From CANHBY01 sp031374415 (lineage in GTDB: Bacteria; Pseudomonadota; Gammaproteobacteria; Burkholderiales; Burkholderiaceae_C): a stretch of DNA of 64,000 nucleotides. The position numbers and the translations under genes are program-made. Shown in pieces: positions 53,281-62,521 of the stretch; positions within the stretch are counted from its first letter, which is position 1; each line of letters starts with the position of its first letter. Below the pieces are notes generated by a model. It saw only the letters and a program-made list of their open reading frames with translations. It was not told the DNA's origin and did not search any database. The stretch lies in assembly GCA_031374415.1 (NCBI GenBank), contig JANMGB010000334.1, positions 6,863 to 70,862 of the forward strand, given 5' to 3'.

Positions 53281-54367
53281 GAGACTGAAGTTGCTGGTCA
53301 TACAACACCCGCATGGCGTCCATCTGAACCTGTCGATCACCCTCCTGCTCGACCCTATTTCGGTGGCAAGCCCCCCACCGCTGGGCCCGCTGGGGCTTCT
53401 CACACAGACCTCGCAGCGCCTGGGCCAGCAGCTCACTGAACGCTGGCGCCAAGAGATCGATCAAGCAGCTTGTCGCTGCCGTGGGCTCGTCTGCCACGGC
53501 AAGCCAATGGCGGTTGGCAGGCAAGTCAGTCGCCACCACAGGCAGGCCACAGGCCATGCTTTCCAGCACCGACACCGAGGTGGCGTCGCTGCAAGGCACC
53601 GACACCGACACATGACACTGCCCCATCACGGCTTGCATCTGGGCGTCGTCGAGCCGGCCGTGAAAGTGCACGCAGGATGTCAGCCCCAACGTGGACACTT
53701 GCCCGCGCAAGGTCGCAGCCAATGAGCCCCCGCCCATCAAGTGCAACTGCGCGTCGGCACCAGGGCATTGTTGCCGCAGCAGGGCCAGGGCCTCAATGAG
53801 ATGCTTGATCTGGTAGTTGGGCTCCCAGGCGCGCAGACTGGCAATGTGAAAGCCCTTGGGCTTGTCCGCCCAGGGCACCGGCACAAAACGCTGCAGGTCA
53901 ACGCCCCAATGAATGAGGTGCATTGACGCCGTCGGCCGATACGCTTGGGCCGCCTGCACCAGGTCGTGTGAGTCGCCTGTACTCACATCGGCCCGGCGCA
54001 GCGTCCAGCCCGTTAAGGCGCGCAAGACGCGGCTGTGCTTCGGTGTCACCAAGAGGTCGCTGCCCCAGGCCGTCATGAACAGCGGATGACGCGCGCAGCG
54101 TGCCGCAAGGTAGCCATAGGAGGTGATGTAGTGCGCGTGAACAATGTCCGGTTGCAATGCCTGCAGGTAGGCGCGCGTTGCGCCGACACGCCACAGCCAG
54201 TCTGTTGAGCGACGAACAGGCGGCAGCACGTGTTGAGTCACGCCCTCCTGGGCTTGCGGCCGGGCCGTGATGATGGAGACACGACAGTCGCGCGCCAGCA
54301 TCTCGCTGGCCCAACGCCGCACATGCACGCTGTTGGCGTCACCCAACAAACACAGGTGCAAGCTCAT
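53258..54367 (-). CDS. GT4-family glycosyltransferase, C terminus inside the repeat element
   Basis: A 369-residue GT-B enzyme. It starts LHLCLLGDANSVHVRRWASEML, has DIVHAHYITSYG and FMTAWGSDLLVTP in the acceptor half, then FHIASLRAWEPNYQIKHLIEAL, HFHGRLDD and the donor-site VLESMACGLPVVATDLPAN. Start 54367 overlaps the acyltransferase stop (ATGA). The last residues and the stop codon are read from element copy 2, so the original C terminus may have been replaced when the element arrived; the conserved core is complete. The donor sugar is not known. Confidence 0.87.
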   Translation of the reverse strand: MSLHLCLLGDANSVHVRRWASEMLARDCRVSIITARPQAQEGVTQHVLPPVRRSTDWLWRVGATRAYLQALQPDIVHAHYITSYGYLAARCARHPLFMTAWGSDLLVTPKHSRVLRALTGWTLRRADVSTGDSHDLVQAAQAYRPTASMHLIHWGVDLQRFVPVPWADKPKGFHIASLRAWEPNYQIKHLIEALALLRQQCPGADAQLHLMGGGSLAATLRGQVSTLGLTSCVHFHGRLDDAQMQAVMGQCHVSVSVPCSDATSVSVLESMACGLPVVATDLPANRHWLAVADEPTAATSCLIDLLAPAFSELLAQALRGLCEKPQRAQRWGACHRNRVEQEGDRQVQMDAMRVLYDQQLQSRAPSQWM

Positions 54368-54948
54368 GCCGCCGGTCCGGCCCATTGTTGGTAGTGAACC
54401 TGCAACGAAGGGTGGCGTGTGAGCCAAGGGGCATCCAACTCGCGGGTGTCTCCCACCACCTGGGCCGGCTGCCCTTGAACCACGGCAAAGTCAGGCACTT
54501 CGCCCCGCACGTAACTGAAGGCTTTGACCAACACCCCCTTGCCCAACCGAGCGCCCGGGGCAATCACGGAGTGCGGGCCGATGAAGCCATACGGCCCCAG
54601 GTGGGTGGGCACGCGCACTGACCCCTGCGGGGCCGGGTGCCCCCAGTAGGCACGCCCCTGCAACCGCACTGCCATGTGGCTGGAGTGGCTGAGCACTGAG
54701 ACGTGGTTGGTGATTTGACAGCCCTCACCAATGTGCAGGCCCCCCGAGGCATCAATGAAGTTGAAGTGGCCAATGAAGACATGATCCGCCAAGTCCAGCT
54801 GCGACCAGTCTTCCACCTGCGTGCAGGTGCTGATGCGGGTGTGCGGCAGCCACAAACCGTCATGACGGCGAATGCCGTAGCGCATGCTCGGGCCTTGCGA
54901 AGGGCGCATGCGGGACCACAGGCTAGACAAGGACTGCCGCAGGCTCAT
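54364..54948 (-). CDS. Hexapeptide-repeat acyltransferase, WbbJ/CysE-like
   Basis: A 194-residue left-handed beta-helix acetyltransferase. Hexapeptide turns run through ~55-160 (HVFIGHFNFIDASGGLHIG, then QITNHVSVLSHSSH with the probable catalytic His, and GPHSVIAPGARLGKGVLV). No N-terminal Rossmann part is present, so it differs from the PglD-like protein at 27020 and more likely O-acetylates a sugar of the glycan. Start 54948 overlaps the flippase stop (ATGA). Confidence 0.82.
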   Translation of the reverse strand: MSLRQSLSSLWSRMRPSQGPSMRYGIRRHDGLWLPHTRISTCTQVEDWSQLDLADHVFIGHFNFIDASGGLHIGEGCQITNHVSVLSHSSHMAVRLQGRAYWGHPAPQGSVRVPTHLGPYGFIGPHSVIAPGARLGKGVLVKAFSYVRGEVPDFAVVQGQPAQVVGDTRELDAPWLTRHPSLQVHYQQWAGPAA

Positions 54949-56267
54949 GGGGTGCTCCGAGGAGGTTGGGGTTGGCGTACGCGCCACCAAGACAGCAGCG
55001 TGCGTGCATCATCGCGCAACTGCCCCGCGCGCGGCCACAAAACCCGGCGCCAGGAACACGCGCTGTGCACCCGAAACAGGCTGAGCAAGCACACCATCGT
55101 CAGGCCATAAGAAGCCGTGGTGGCCACGGCCGCCCCCCAAGCCCCCCAGCGTGGAATCGCCACCCAACACACGGCCACGTTGATCAGCAGGGAAGTGGCA
55201 GCCATCAACGCCGGCACCACCGGACGCCCAGCATGGTTGGTGAAATAGGCGGACAACACCGAGGCAGGGGCATATGCCAGCACGCCCGGCAACAGGACCG
55301 CCAGCAGGCCGCCGACCTCCGCATAGGCGGGGCCGAAAAGCCAAGGCACCCCCACCACCGCTGCAAGCCACAACAAGGGCGCCACGCAGAGCAAGGCCGC
55401 CACGCTGAAGTGCATGACACGCAGCACCGTGACAATCGCCTGAGCCCGGTCAGGCGTGCCAATGCGGGCAAACGCCGCTTGAGACAATGACGTCGAAACA
55501 AACCACAGCAGCTCGGCCATCATCACGGCCAAAGCGTAAATGCCCGTGGCTGCCAAACCCTGCAGGTGCTCAAGCAAGAACACATCGGCCTTGTAATTCA
55601 TCAAGCTGATGAGGTTGGTCAAACCCAGGGTCAAAAATGCGCCCCCCTGAGCACGCAACCAGCCCCCGTCAGGGGCCTGCCATCCGCTGCCTTGCAGGCC
55701 CGCCAAGGCACTGAGCACGCCCACCACCACCCGCGCGCCCACCCATGCCCCGAGCAGGGTCAGCAAACTCACCTGCGCACCGCTCAACACAGCCACCCCC
55801 CAGGCCATCAAGGCCAAGGCCGGGGTGCCCACAGACAACCAGGCCAAAGGCGCCATGCGCCCCTGGCCCAACCACAAGCCTGAGACGTTGGGGGTCAACA
55901 ACAGACAAGGCAAGGCCCACGCCAACAACCACAGCGGGGCGTAGGCCGCCCCACCCCACTGCGACAAGGCCCACACCCCACCGGCCAAACAGCCACCCAA
56001 CAACAGGCTTGCCATGAGCAAAGCCGATAAGGCAGCACCCGGCGCACGCCCGAAGTGCGACACCCGGCGCGCCAGCGCAATCCCGCCGCCCGAACACAAA
56101 GCCAGCAAGGCCGACTCCACGGCCGTAAAAAGCGCGAAAACACCCACGGCCTCAGGCCCCAAGCGCGCGGCCAGCAAGGTGATGAGCAGGCCCAGGCCCA
56201 CCGCCACACTGCGGGTGACAACGTTGATCACAGCACTGTGGGCCAAGCGCGGCGCAAGCACCTTCAT
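54945..56267 (-). CDS. Second polysaccharide flippase (MVF/Wzx-like)
   Basis: A 440-residue membrane protein with ~12-14 helices of the polysaccharide biosynthesis/MVF type (for example NVVTRSVAVGLGLLITLLAARLG at the N terminus and NLISLMNYKADVFLLEHL centrally). As first gene of the - strand operon it probably exports the PglC-initiated lipid-linked glycan. Start 56267 has AAGGA 9 bp upstream; the frame to 56351 has no ribosome site. The ~140 bp between it and lysS must hold divergent promoters. Confidence 0.87.
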   Translation of the reverse strand: MKVLAPRLAHSAVINVVTRSVAVGLGLLITLLAARLGPEAVGVFALFTAVESALLALCSGGGIALARRVSHFGRAPGAALSALLMASLLLGGCLAGGVWALSQWGGAAYAPLWLLAWALPCLLLTPNVSGLWLGQGRMAPLAWLSVGTPALALMAWGVAVLSGAQVSLLTLLGAWVGARVVVGVLSALAGLQGSGWQAPDGGWLRAQGGAFLTLGLTNLISLMNYKADVFLLEHLQGLAATGIYALAVMMAELLWFVSTSLSQAAFARIGTPDRAQAIVTVLRVMHFSVAALLCVAPLLWLAAVVGVPWLFGPAYAEVGGLLAVLLPGVLAYAPASVLSAYFTNHAGRPVVPALMAATSLLINVAVCWVAIPRWGAWGAAVATTASYGLTMVCLLSLFRVHSACSWRRVLWPRAGQLRDDARTLLSWWRVRQPQPPRSTP

Positions 56268-56410
56268 CGGGGGTTCCTTGCGGAGCAAAGGACGCATTCT
56301 ATGAACCCCTGGCGCAGGCGCCGTCACGCCCCAAACCGCCGATGGATCCACCCTTTAGAATTTGCCACTTGACCTTGCTTGGCGAGGCCCGTTTTCAACC
56401 TCTGTGCACC

Positions 56411-57892
56411 GTGACCATCTCCGACGACAACCAGCTCATCACCGAGCGCCGCGACAAGCTGGCCGCCATCCGCCTTCAAGGCGTGGCTTTTCCCAATGAT
56501 TTCAAGCCGACGCACCGCGCGCTGGCCTTGCAGCAACAGCATGCTGAGCAAGAGGCGCCGGCCCTGGAGGCGCTGAACTTGTCGGTCACGGTCGCCGGAC
56601 GCTTGCGGCTCAAACGCGTGATGGGCAAAGCCAGCTTTGGCACCCTGCAAGACGCCACCGGTCGCATTCAGTTGTTTGTCACCAAAGATGAGTTGGGCGA
56701 AGAGCTCTATGCGGCCTTCAAGCACTGGGACTTGGGTGACATTGTCGGCGCGCAAGGCACGCTGTTCAAAACCAAAACCGGCGAGCTGTCGGTGCGCGTG
56801 ACCCAACTGCGCTTGTTGACCAAGAGCCTGCGCCCGCTGCCCGACAAGTTTCATGGCATGGCCGACCAGGAGCAAAAGTACCGGCAGCGCTATGTAGACC
56901 TCATCACCGATGACGACGCTCGCGCGCGCTTCACGGCGCGCAGCAAGGCCGTCAGCGCCATCCGGCATTACATGGTCGAACACGGCTTCCTGGAAGTCGA
57001 AACGCCCATGCTCCACCCCATCCCTGGGGGGGCCAACGCCAAGCCGTTCATCACACACCACAACGCGCTGGATCAAGACATGTACCTGCGCATTGCCCCT
57101 GAGCTGTATTTGAAGCGGCTGATTGTGGGCGGCTTTGAGCGCGTGTTTGAGATCAACCGCAACTTCCGCAATGAAGGGATCTCGGTGCGCCACAACCCCG
57201 AGTTCACCATGATGGAGTTCTACGCGGCGTATTGGAACCACCACGACCTGATGGACTTCACGGAGGGTGTCTTGCGCCACGCGGCACGCATCGCCACGGG
57301 CTCAAGCGCCCTGACCTACGCGGGCCAAGCTGTGGCCCTCGATCAACCCTTTGCTCGGCTCAGCGTGCGGCAATCGTTGATCAAACATGCCGGGCTGAGC
57401 GAGGCCCAAGCCGATGACGCCGAGGTGCTGCGGGCACAGCTCAAGGCCCACGGCCAAGAAGCCCCCGCGCACTGGCGCCTGCCCGAACTGCAGTTTGGTG
57501 TATTCGAAGCGGCGGTGGAAGAAAAACTCTGGCAACCCACCTTCATCACCGATTACCCGGTCGAGGTGTCACCCCTGGCGCGCGCCTCAGACACCAACCC
57601 GGCCATCACTGAACGCTTTGAGTTGTTCGTCACCGGCCGTGAATTGGCCAACGGTTTTTCAGAGCTCAATGACGCTGAAGACCAGGCGGCGCGCTTTCAC
57701 GCCCAAGTGACCCACAAAGACGCCGGCGACGAAGAGGCCATGTTCTATGACGCGGACTTCATCCGGGCGCTGGAATACGGCATGCCCCCCGCAGGCGGCT
57801 GCGGCATTGGCATCGACCGCCTCATCATGCTCCTGACCGACAGCCCCAGCATCCGCGATGTGATTTTGTTTCCGTCACTGCGACAGGTGTAG
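56411..57892 (+). CDS. lysS: Lysyl-tRNA synthetase, class II
   Basis: A 493-residue enzyme charging tRNA-Lys. The OB-fold anticodon domain (~45-150) precedes the catalytic core. The core has class II motif 1 (HYMVEHGFLEVETPML), motif 2 (FEINRNFRNEGISVRHNPEFTM split by a loop) and motif 3 (GCGIGIDRLIML) near the C terminus. GTG 56411 gives the N terminus usual in the family (ISDDNQLITERRDKL); an ATG at 56342 would add 23 residues and cannot be excluded. A strong intrinsic terminator follows at 58007. Confidence 0.95.
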   Translation: MTISDDNQLITERRDKLAAIRLQGVAFPNDFKPTHRALALQQQHAEQEAPALEALNLSVTVAGRLRLKRVMGKASFGTLQDATGRIQLFVTKDELGEELYAAFKHWDLGDIVGAQGTLFKTKTGELSVRVTQLRLLTKSLRPLPDKFHGMADQEQKYRQRYVDLITDDDARARFTARSKAVSAIRHYMVEHGFLEVETPMLHPIPGGANAKPFITHHNALDQDMYLRIAPELYLKRLIVGGFERVFEINRNFRNEGISVRHNPEFTMMEFYAAYWNHHDLMDFTEGVLRHAARIATGSSALTYAGQAVALDQPFARLSVRQSLIKHAGLSEAQADDAEVLRAQLKAHGQEAPAHWRLPELQFGVFEAAVEEKLWQPTFITDYPVEVSPLARASDTNPAITERFELFVTGRELANGFSELNDAEDQAARFHAQVTHKDAGDEEAMFYDADFIRALEYGMPPAGGCGIGIDRLIMLLTDSPSIRDVILFPSLRQV

Positions 57893-58006
57893 GAAGAGGC
57901 CCCGAGGCCTGTTCGACCAAAATCCACCCATTCCCCCCTGAGTTGGTGGTTCACGCCGAGACGATTTTCAGGCCCAATCTATCAACCCCATTCTTCATCT
58001 GACCGG

Positions 58007-58040
58007 GTCGCCTCGACAATCTGTCGAGGCGACTTTTTTT
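58007..58040 (+). terminator. Intrinsic terminator of lysS
   Basis: A perfect 11-bp stem (GTCGCCTCGAC / GTCGAGGCGAC) around a 5-nt loop, followed by seven T (58034-58040). It lies 115 bp past the lysS stop. Textbook rho-independent form on the + strand. Confidence 0.93.
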
Positions 58041-58054
58041 GACTGCTGTCCACC

Positions 58055-58171
58055 ATGCGCAAGAACCTGACCACGGGCAACGGTGCCCCCTCCTCATCAC
58101 CGCTGGTGGGTTTCACGGTCGCGCTGTCGCTGTTCGTTGGCCTGTTGTTGTTTGTATACGCTACGACCTGA
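58055..58171 (+). CDS. Possible 38-residue single-span membrane peptide
   Basis: An ATG at 58055 opens 38 codons to TGA 58169-58171. The first 15 residues are polar with two basic residues (MRKNLTTGNG), and ~17-36 form one hydrophobic helix (LVGFTVALSLFVGLLLFVY). Small proteins like this are often missed. There is no clear ribosome site, and it begins only 15 bp after the terminator T-run, so transcription would need its own promoter. The rest of 57893-58338 shows nothing else coding. Confidence 0.4.
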   Translation: MRKNLTTGNGAPSSSPLVGFTVALSLFVGLLLFVYATT

Positions 58172-58294
58172 GTCCGTCGCCTGCCCGGCTGCAGGCCCCC
58201 GCTTTTCAGCCGGAATCATTTTCCCGGCCCGCATCAAGCTTGAAACAAGCTGCTTCCACAGGTCAAACCTGACGCTCAAACCTCGTTGACTGCA

Positions 58295-58324
58295 CGACAA
58301 TGTGAGCAAATGCACGCATTGTCG
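58295..58324. promoter_or_regulatory. 8-bp inverted repeat upstream of the DUF3429 gene
   Basis: CGACAATG (58295-58302) and CATTGTCG (58317-58324) are exact complements with a 14-bp spacer, ending 14 bp before the GTG start. The spacing is suitable for a dimeric repressor site or a leader hairpin; no factor can be named. Confidence 0.4.
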
Positions 58325-58338
58325 ACCGGAGAGTTGCA

Positions 58339-58809
58339 GTGAAACTTGGTCTCACGCCCACCAACACCCCTCACCCCATGGCCTTGCGCCTGGGTTACCT
58401 GGGGATGGTGCCGTTTGCCGTGCTGGCCGTCTTGACCTGGATCGTGAGGCCCGACACGCACCCTGACGAGCACTGGTACGTCACCTTCTTCCTCTCGTCT
58501 TATGCGGCCGTCAGCGTGGCGCTGCTGGGCGGAATCCATTGGGGCCTGGGCTTTCACAGCAATGCCCCCACCCCCATGGCCTTCATCTGGGGCGTGATCC
58601 CGCCGGCGGTGTCATGGATTGGCGCGGTCATGCCGCCCCACCGGGGACTGATCGTGCATGCCATCATGCTGATCATCTGCTACTTGGTTGATCGCAAGGT
58701 CTACCCCACTGAGAAAGCCGCAGATTGGCTGACCATGCGGTTTCGGCTGACCGTGGTCGCCAGTCTGAGCTGTCTGATCGCCGTCGCCGGGACCGGCACC
58801 TTGAAATAA
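58339..58809 (+). CDS. DUF3429 inner-membrane protein
   Basis: A 156-residue membrane protein with four to five hydrophobic segments (starting at ~17, 46, 75, 95 and 135) and the DUF3429-typical LGYLGMVPF and GGIHWGLGF segments. Function is unknown for the family. Start GTG 58339 is preceded by CGGAGAG; an ATG 13 codons in is possible but lacks a ribosome site. The M61 peptidase begins 14 bp after its stop. Confidence 0.85.
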   Translation: MKLGLTPTNTPHPMALRLGYLGMVPFAVLAVLTWIVRPDTHPDEHWYVTFFLSSYAAVSVALLGGIHWGLGFHSNAPTPMAFIWGVIPPAVSWIGAVMPPHRGLIVHAIMLIICYLVDRKVYPTEKAADWLTMRFRLTVVASLSCLIAVAGTGTLK

Positions 58810-58823
58810 GCCATGATCTACCG

Positions 58824-60593
58824 ATGATCCAATTCCACATCGACGCACGCGACACCCACGCGCATGTGTTCCACATTCGCCTCACGGTGCCGCAGCCGGC
58901 ACCACAACAGCGGGTCAGCCTTCCTGTCTGGATCCCTGGCAGCTACATGGTGCGAGAGTTTTCACGCCATCTGCATGCGCTGCAAGCCCGCCAAGGGTCC
59001 ACAGCGCTGCCTGTCACCCAGATCGACAAATCGACCTGGGAGATCGACTGCGAAGGTCGTGGCGCCTTGATCCTGACCTACAGCGTTTACGCCTTCGACC
59101 CCTCCGTGCGTGCCGCGTTTTTGGGCACCCAGCGTGGCTTTTTCAATGGCACCAGCCTGTGCCTGCGAGTGCAGGGCCACGACGCTGAGCCTCACCAGGT
59201 GCGCCTCACCGAGCTGCCGGCCGGCTGGGAAGTCGCCACCGCCCTGCCTCCCCTCAAAGTCGACCGCCGCGGGCGCGGCACCTACCAAGCCGCCGACTAC
59301 GATGAACTCATCGACCATCCGGTGGAGCTGGGCTCATTCTGGCGCGGCCACTTCAGCGCGCACGGCGTGCCCCACGAGATCGTCGTCAGCAGCACCCTGC
59401 CCGACTTTGACGGCGAGCGCCTGCTGGCTGACAGCCAAAGAATTTGCGAAGCTGAGATCGCGTTTTGGCATGCCAACAAGCGCCCACCCTTCGAGCGCTA
59501 CGTATTTTTGCTCAACACCGTCGACGATGGCTTTGGCGGCCTCGAACACCGCGCCAGCACAGCCCTGATCTGCGGCCGGCGCGACTTGCCCCAGCGCGGC
59601 AAAGCCGAAGTCACCGACGGCTACCTCACCCTGTTGGGCCTGATCAGCCACGAATACTTTCACACCTGGAACGTCAAGCGCCTGCGCCCCTGCGACTTCC
59701 GCCACTACCACCTCGCCCAAGAAAACTACACCGAATTGCTGTGGTTCTTTGAGGGCTTCACCTCCTACTACGACGATCTGTTCGTCGTGCGCTGCGGGCT
59801 CATTGATGAAGCCCGCTACCTCAAGCTGCTGTCAAAAAACTTCGCCAGCGTGCTCAGCACCCCCGGCCGCCATGTGCAAAGCGTGGCCCAGTCCAGCTTT
59901 GATGCCTGGATCAAGTACTACCGCCCCGATGAGAACAGCCCGAACATCACGGTCAGCTACTACAGCAAGGGCGCCTTGGTAGCCTGGGCGCTGGACATGC
60001 GTCTGCGAGCCGCGGGCACGGGCTCACTCGATGACGTGATGCGAGCACTGTGGTTGCGCAGCGCCGGGGGCCCGATCTCTGAATCGGACATCACGCAAGC
60101 GGTGAACGACATCGCGGGTTGTGACCTCGGCACCGAGCTGCGGGGCTGGGTGCATGGCACCGAAGATGGCCCTTGGATGTCCCTGGTCGAGCCCTTGGGT
60201 TTGACCTGGCAAGCCCAGCCTCCCAGCATGGCCCAGCGCTGGGGAATCAAGGTCAGTGAAAGTGCGCTCACGGGCATCAAAGTGAGCCACGTCCTGCGGG
60301 GCGGCTTGGGCGAACAAATGGGGATGTGCCCGGGTGATGAGTTGTTGGGTCTCAACCAATGGCGCTTAAGGCGGCTGGACGACGTCAGCCGCCTGCTCAT
60401 CCCTGACCAGTTGGCAACCCTGCTCGTGTGCCGAGACCAAGTGTTGTTGCCCCTGAGCGTGCCAGCGGGGGCCGGCGCCGCCGGCTCACCGGGCAACAGC
60501 GAGTTGGCTCCTCAAGGCCAATGGGTGATCAAGCCAGTGACGCAAGCACCTCGTACCGCAGCCACCTTGCGCAAGGCATGGCTCAGCGCCTGA
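58824..60593 (+). CDS. M61-family metallopeptidase with PDZ domain
   Basis: A 589-residue zinc peptidase of the M61 (glycyl aminopeptidase) family. The N-terminal beta-domain (~1-200) has VWIPGSYMVREFSRHL. The catalytic HEYFH is at 276-280, and the third zinc ligand is in FEGFTSYYDD (~313). A PDZ domain occupies ~490-560 (HVLRGGLGEQMGMCPGDELLGLN). No signal peptide was seen. ATG 58824 gives the family N terminus; the frame back to 58725 overlaps DUF3429. The 3' end overlaps the DUF3108 gene. Confidence 0.92.
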   Translation: MIQFHIDARDTHAHVFHIRLTVPQPAPQQRVSLPVWIPGSYMVREFSRHLHALQARQGSTALPVTQIDKSTWEIDCEGRGALILTYSVYAFDPSVRAAFLGTQRGFFNGTSLCLRVQGHDAEPHQVRLTELPAGWEVATALPPLKVDRRGRGTYQAADYDELIDHPVELGSFWRGHFSAHGVPHEIVVSSTLPDFDGERLLADSQRICEAEIAFWHANKRPPFERYVFLLNTVDDGFGGLEHRASTALICGRRDLPQRGKAEVTDGYLTLLGLISHEYFHTWNVKRLRPCDFRHYHLAQENYTELLWFFEGFTSYYDDLFVVRCGLIDEARYLKLLSKNFASVLSTPGRHVQSVAQSSFDAWIKYYRPDENSPNITVSYYSKGALVAWALDMRLRAAGTGSLDDVMRALWLRSAGGPISESDITQAVNDIAGCDLGTELRGWVHGTEDGPWMSLVEPLGLTWQAQPPSMAQRWGIKVSESALTGIKVSHVLRGGLGEQMGMCPGDELLGLNQWRLRRLDDVSRLLIPDQLATLLVCRDQVLLPLSVPAGAGAAGSPGNSELAPQGQWVIKPVTQAPRTAATLRKAWLSA

Positions 60594-61663
60594 GAATCTT
60601 TGGCCTGCTGACGGCAGTGGTGTTGGGCCTTCATGCCTGCGTGGGACGCGGCCTGGAGCAACGGATGGACGAGCTGCGCAACGAAGCCAAGGTGCCAGCC
60701 CGCATGAACGTGGTCTACATGCAAACCATCCAAGTCAGCGCGCCACCACCGGCGGTCGCCACACCCCCCGCACCCACACCGCCACCGCCCAGCCGCCCCG
60801 CCCCGCGAACCGCTCCACCCACGCCCGCGGTGGCCGCGAGCGCGCCGGAATCCGCCCCTGAACCGATCCCTGAACTGGCCCCCGAGACCGTCGCTGAGCC
60901 CACGCCACCCACCGAGACGGCCCCGACAGACAGTGCACCCAGCCCCGAGGCAGTGCCCCCCACCGAGCCCGCAGCCTCGGCGGTGGCGACCCCCAGCTTC
61001 GATTGGCCCACCTCCACCCGCGTGCGCTACCGCATGGGTGGCCAGTACAACGGCGAGCTCCACGGCACTGCCCAAGTCGAATGGCTGCGCAGTGGTGATC
61101 GCTACCAAGTTTTCATGGACGTGAGCGCCAAGCCGCTGTTTGAGCGCCGCATGCGCAGCGAGGGGCTGATCACCCCCGAGGGCCTGGCCCCCCAGCGTTA
61201 CGACCAAGAAACAAAGCAGATATTAGTGTTTGGAAAGGGGCGCCAAAGTATGCTGTTTGATGCCGATGGGGTGACCTTGGCCAACGGCCAGCGAGCCGCC
61301 ACACTGCCTGGCGTGCAAGACACCGCCAGCCAGTTTGTTCAGCTCACCTACTTGTTCCGCCGTCAACCTGAGCTGCTTCGCCCAGGCACCCAAATCGAGA
61401 TGCCCCTGGCACTGCCTGGCCACGTCAACCGCTGGATTTTTGAGGTCATGCAGCCTGAGATCATCTACACCCCCATGGGACCCATCGAAACCTTCCACCT
61501 CAAGCCCCGACGGGCCGTGACGAAAGCCAACGACCTCAAAGCAGAAATCTGGTTTGCCCCCACACTGCAATACTTGCCAGTGCGCATTCGCATCGTTCTC
61601 GACGAGAACACCTTCCTCGACCTGCTGATCTCTGAGGCCCCGCAAGGCGGCCAAGTTCAGTGA
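60578..61663 (+). CDS. DUF3108 protein with proline-rich linker
   Basis: A 361-residue protein: an N-terminal hydrophobic anchor or signal (~5-22: LRIFGLLTAVVLGLHAC), a Pro/Ala/Glu-rich linker (~45-140) and a C-terminal DUF3108 domain (~150-355), which is predicted to be periplasmic. Family members are often found next to purine-biosynthesis genes in betaproteobacteria, but the role is unknown. ATG 60578 overlaps the peptidase gene by 16 bp; ATG 60521 would add 19 residues and is possible. Confidence 0.82.
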   Translation: MAQRLRIFGLLTAVVLGLHACVGRGLEQRMDELRNEAKVPARMNVVYMQTIQVSAPPPAVATPPAPTPPPPSRPAPRTAPPTPAVAASAPESAPEPIPELAPETVAEPTPPTETAPTDSAPSPEAVPPTEPAASAVATPSFDWPTSTRVRYRMGGQYNGELHGTAQVEWLRSGDRYQVFMDVSAKPLFERRMRSEGLITPEGLAPQRYDQETKQILVFGKGRQSMLFDADGVTLANGQRAATLPGVQDTASQFVQLTYLFRRQPELLRPGTQIEMPLALPGHVNRWIFEVMQPEIIYTPMGPIETFHLKPRRAVTKANDLKAEIWFAPTLQYLPVRIRIVLDENTFLDLLISEAPQGGQVQ

Positions 61664-61690
61664 AACGAAACCTGACACCAGGAGCCTGCG

Positions 61691-62491
61691 ATGTACCAAT
61701 ACATCCTCACCACCACCCATGCCCCCACTGACGCCGCGTCCACGGCCTTGTCAACCGGACTGATCACCCTCAACCGGCCCCAACAGCTCAACGCACTCAA
61801 TGATGGACTCATGGATGAATTGGGCCAGGCCATGGCCGAGATGGATGCCAATCCCCAGATCGGCTGCATCGTCGTGACCGGCAACGAAAAGGCCTTCGCC
61901 GCCGGGGCTGACATTGCAGTGATGGCCGCCCTGAGCTACATGGATGCCTACAAAGGCGACTTCATCACTCGCAACTGGGAGCGCATTCGCGGTGTTCGCA
62001 AACCCGTGATTGCCGCCGTCGCCGGTTTTTGTCTTGGCGGGGGTTGTGAGTTGGCCATGATGTGCGATCTGTTGATCGCCGCCGACACGGCCAAGTTTGG
62101 GCAACCTGAGATCAAACTCGGCATCATCCCTGGCGCCGGTGGCACCCAGCGCCTGCCCCGCGCCATTGGCAAAGCCAAGGCCATGGACTTGATCCTGACG
62201 GGGCGCATGATGGACGCGGCGGAGGCTGAGCGCTCCGGCCTGGTGTCACGGGTGGTACCAGCGACCGAGCTGATCAGCACCGCCCTGGCCGCCGCTCAAA
62301 CCATCAGCGAGTACAGCGCCCCAAGCGTGATGATGGCCAAAGAATGCATCAACCATGCATTCGAAGGCTCACTCAACGAGGGCCTGCACCTGGAGCGCCG
62401 ATTGTTCCACTCCCTCTTTGCCACCGAGGATCAGAAAGAAGGCATGAGCGCATTTTTGGCCAAACGCAAACCCGCGTTTTCGCACAGGTAA
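61691..62491 (+). CDS. Enoyl-CoA hydratase
   Basis: A 266-residue crotonase-fold enzyme hydrating trans-2-enoyl-CoA to 3-hydroxyacyl-CoA. The oxyanion loop is AFAAGADIAVM (~72-82), and the two catalytic Glu are in GGGCELAMM and LGIIPGAGGTQRLPR. A small insertion (~15-25) after the first strand is present relative to standard hydratases. AGGAG lies 7 bp before ATG 61691. It ends 30 bp before inverted-repeat element copy 3. Confidence 0.93.
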   Translation: MYQYILTTTHAPTDAASTALSTGLITLNRPQQLNALNDGLMDELGQAMAEMDANPQIGCIVVTGNEKAFAAGADIAVMAALSYMDAYKGDFITRNWERIRGVRKPVIAAVAGFCLGGGCELAMMCDLLIAADTAKFGQPEIKLGIIPGAGGTQRLPRAIGKAKAMDLILTGRMMDAAEAERSGLVSRVVPATELISTALAAAQTISEYSAPSVMMAKECINHAFEGSLNEGLHLERRLFHSLFATEDQKEGMSAFLAKRKPAFSHR

Positions 62492-62521
62492 GGCATCGGA
62501 CTGAATTCAGTCGGGGCGCAA

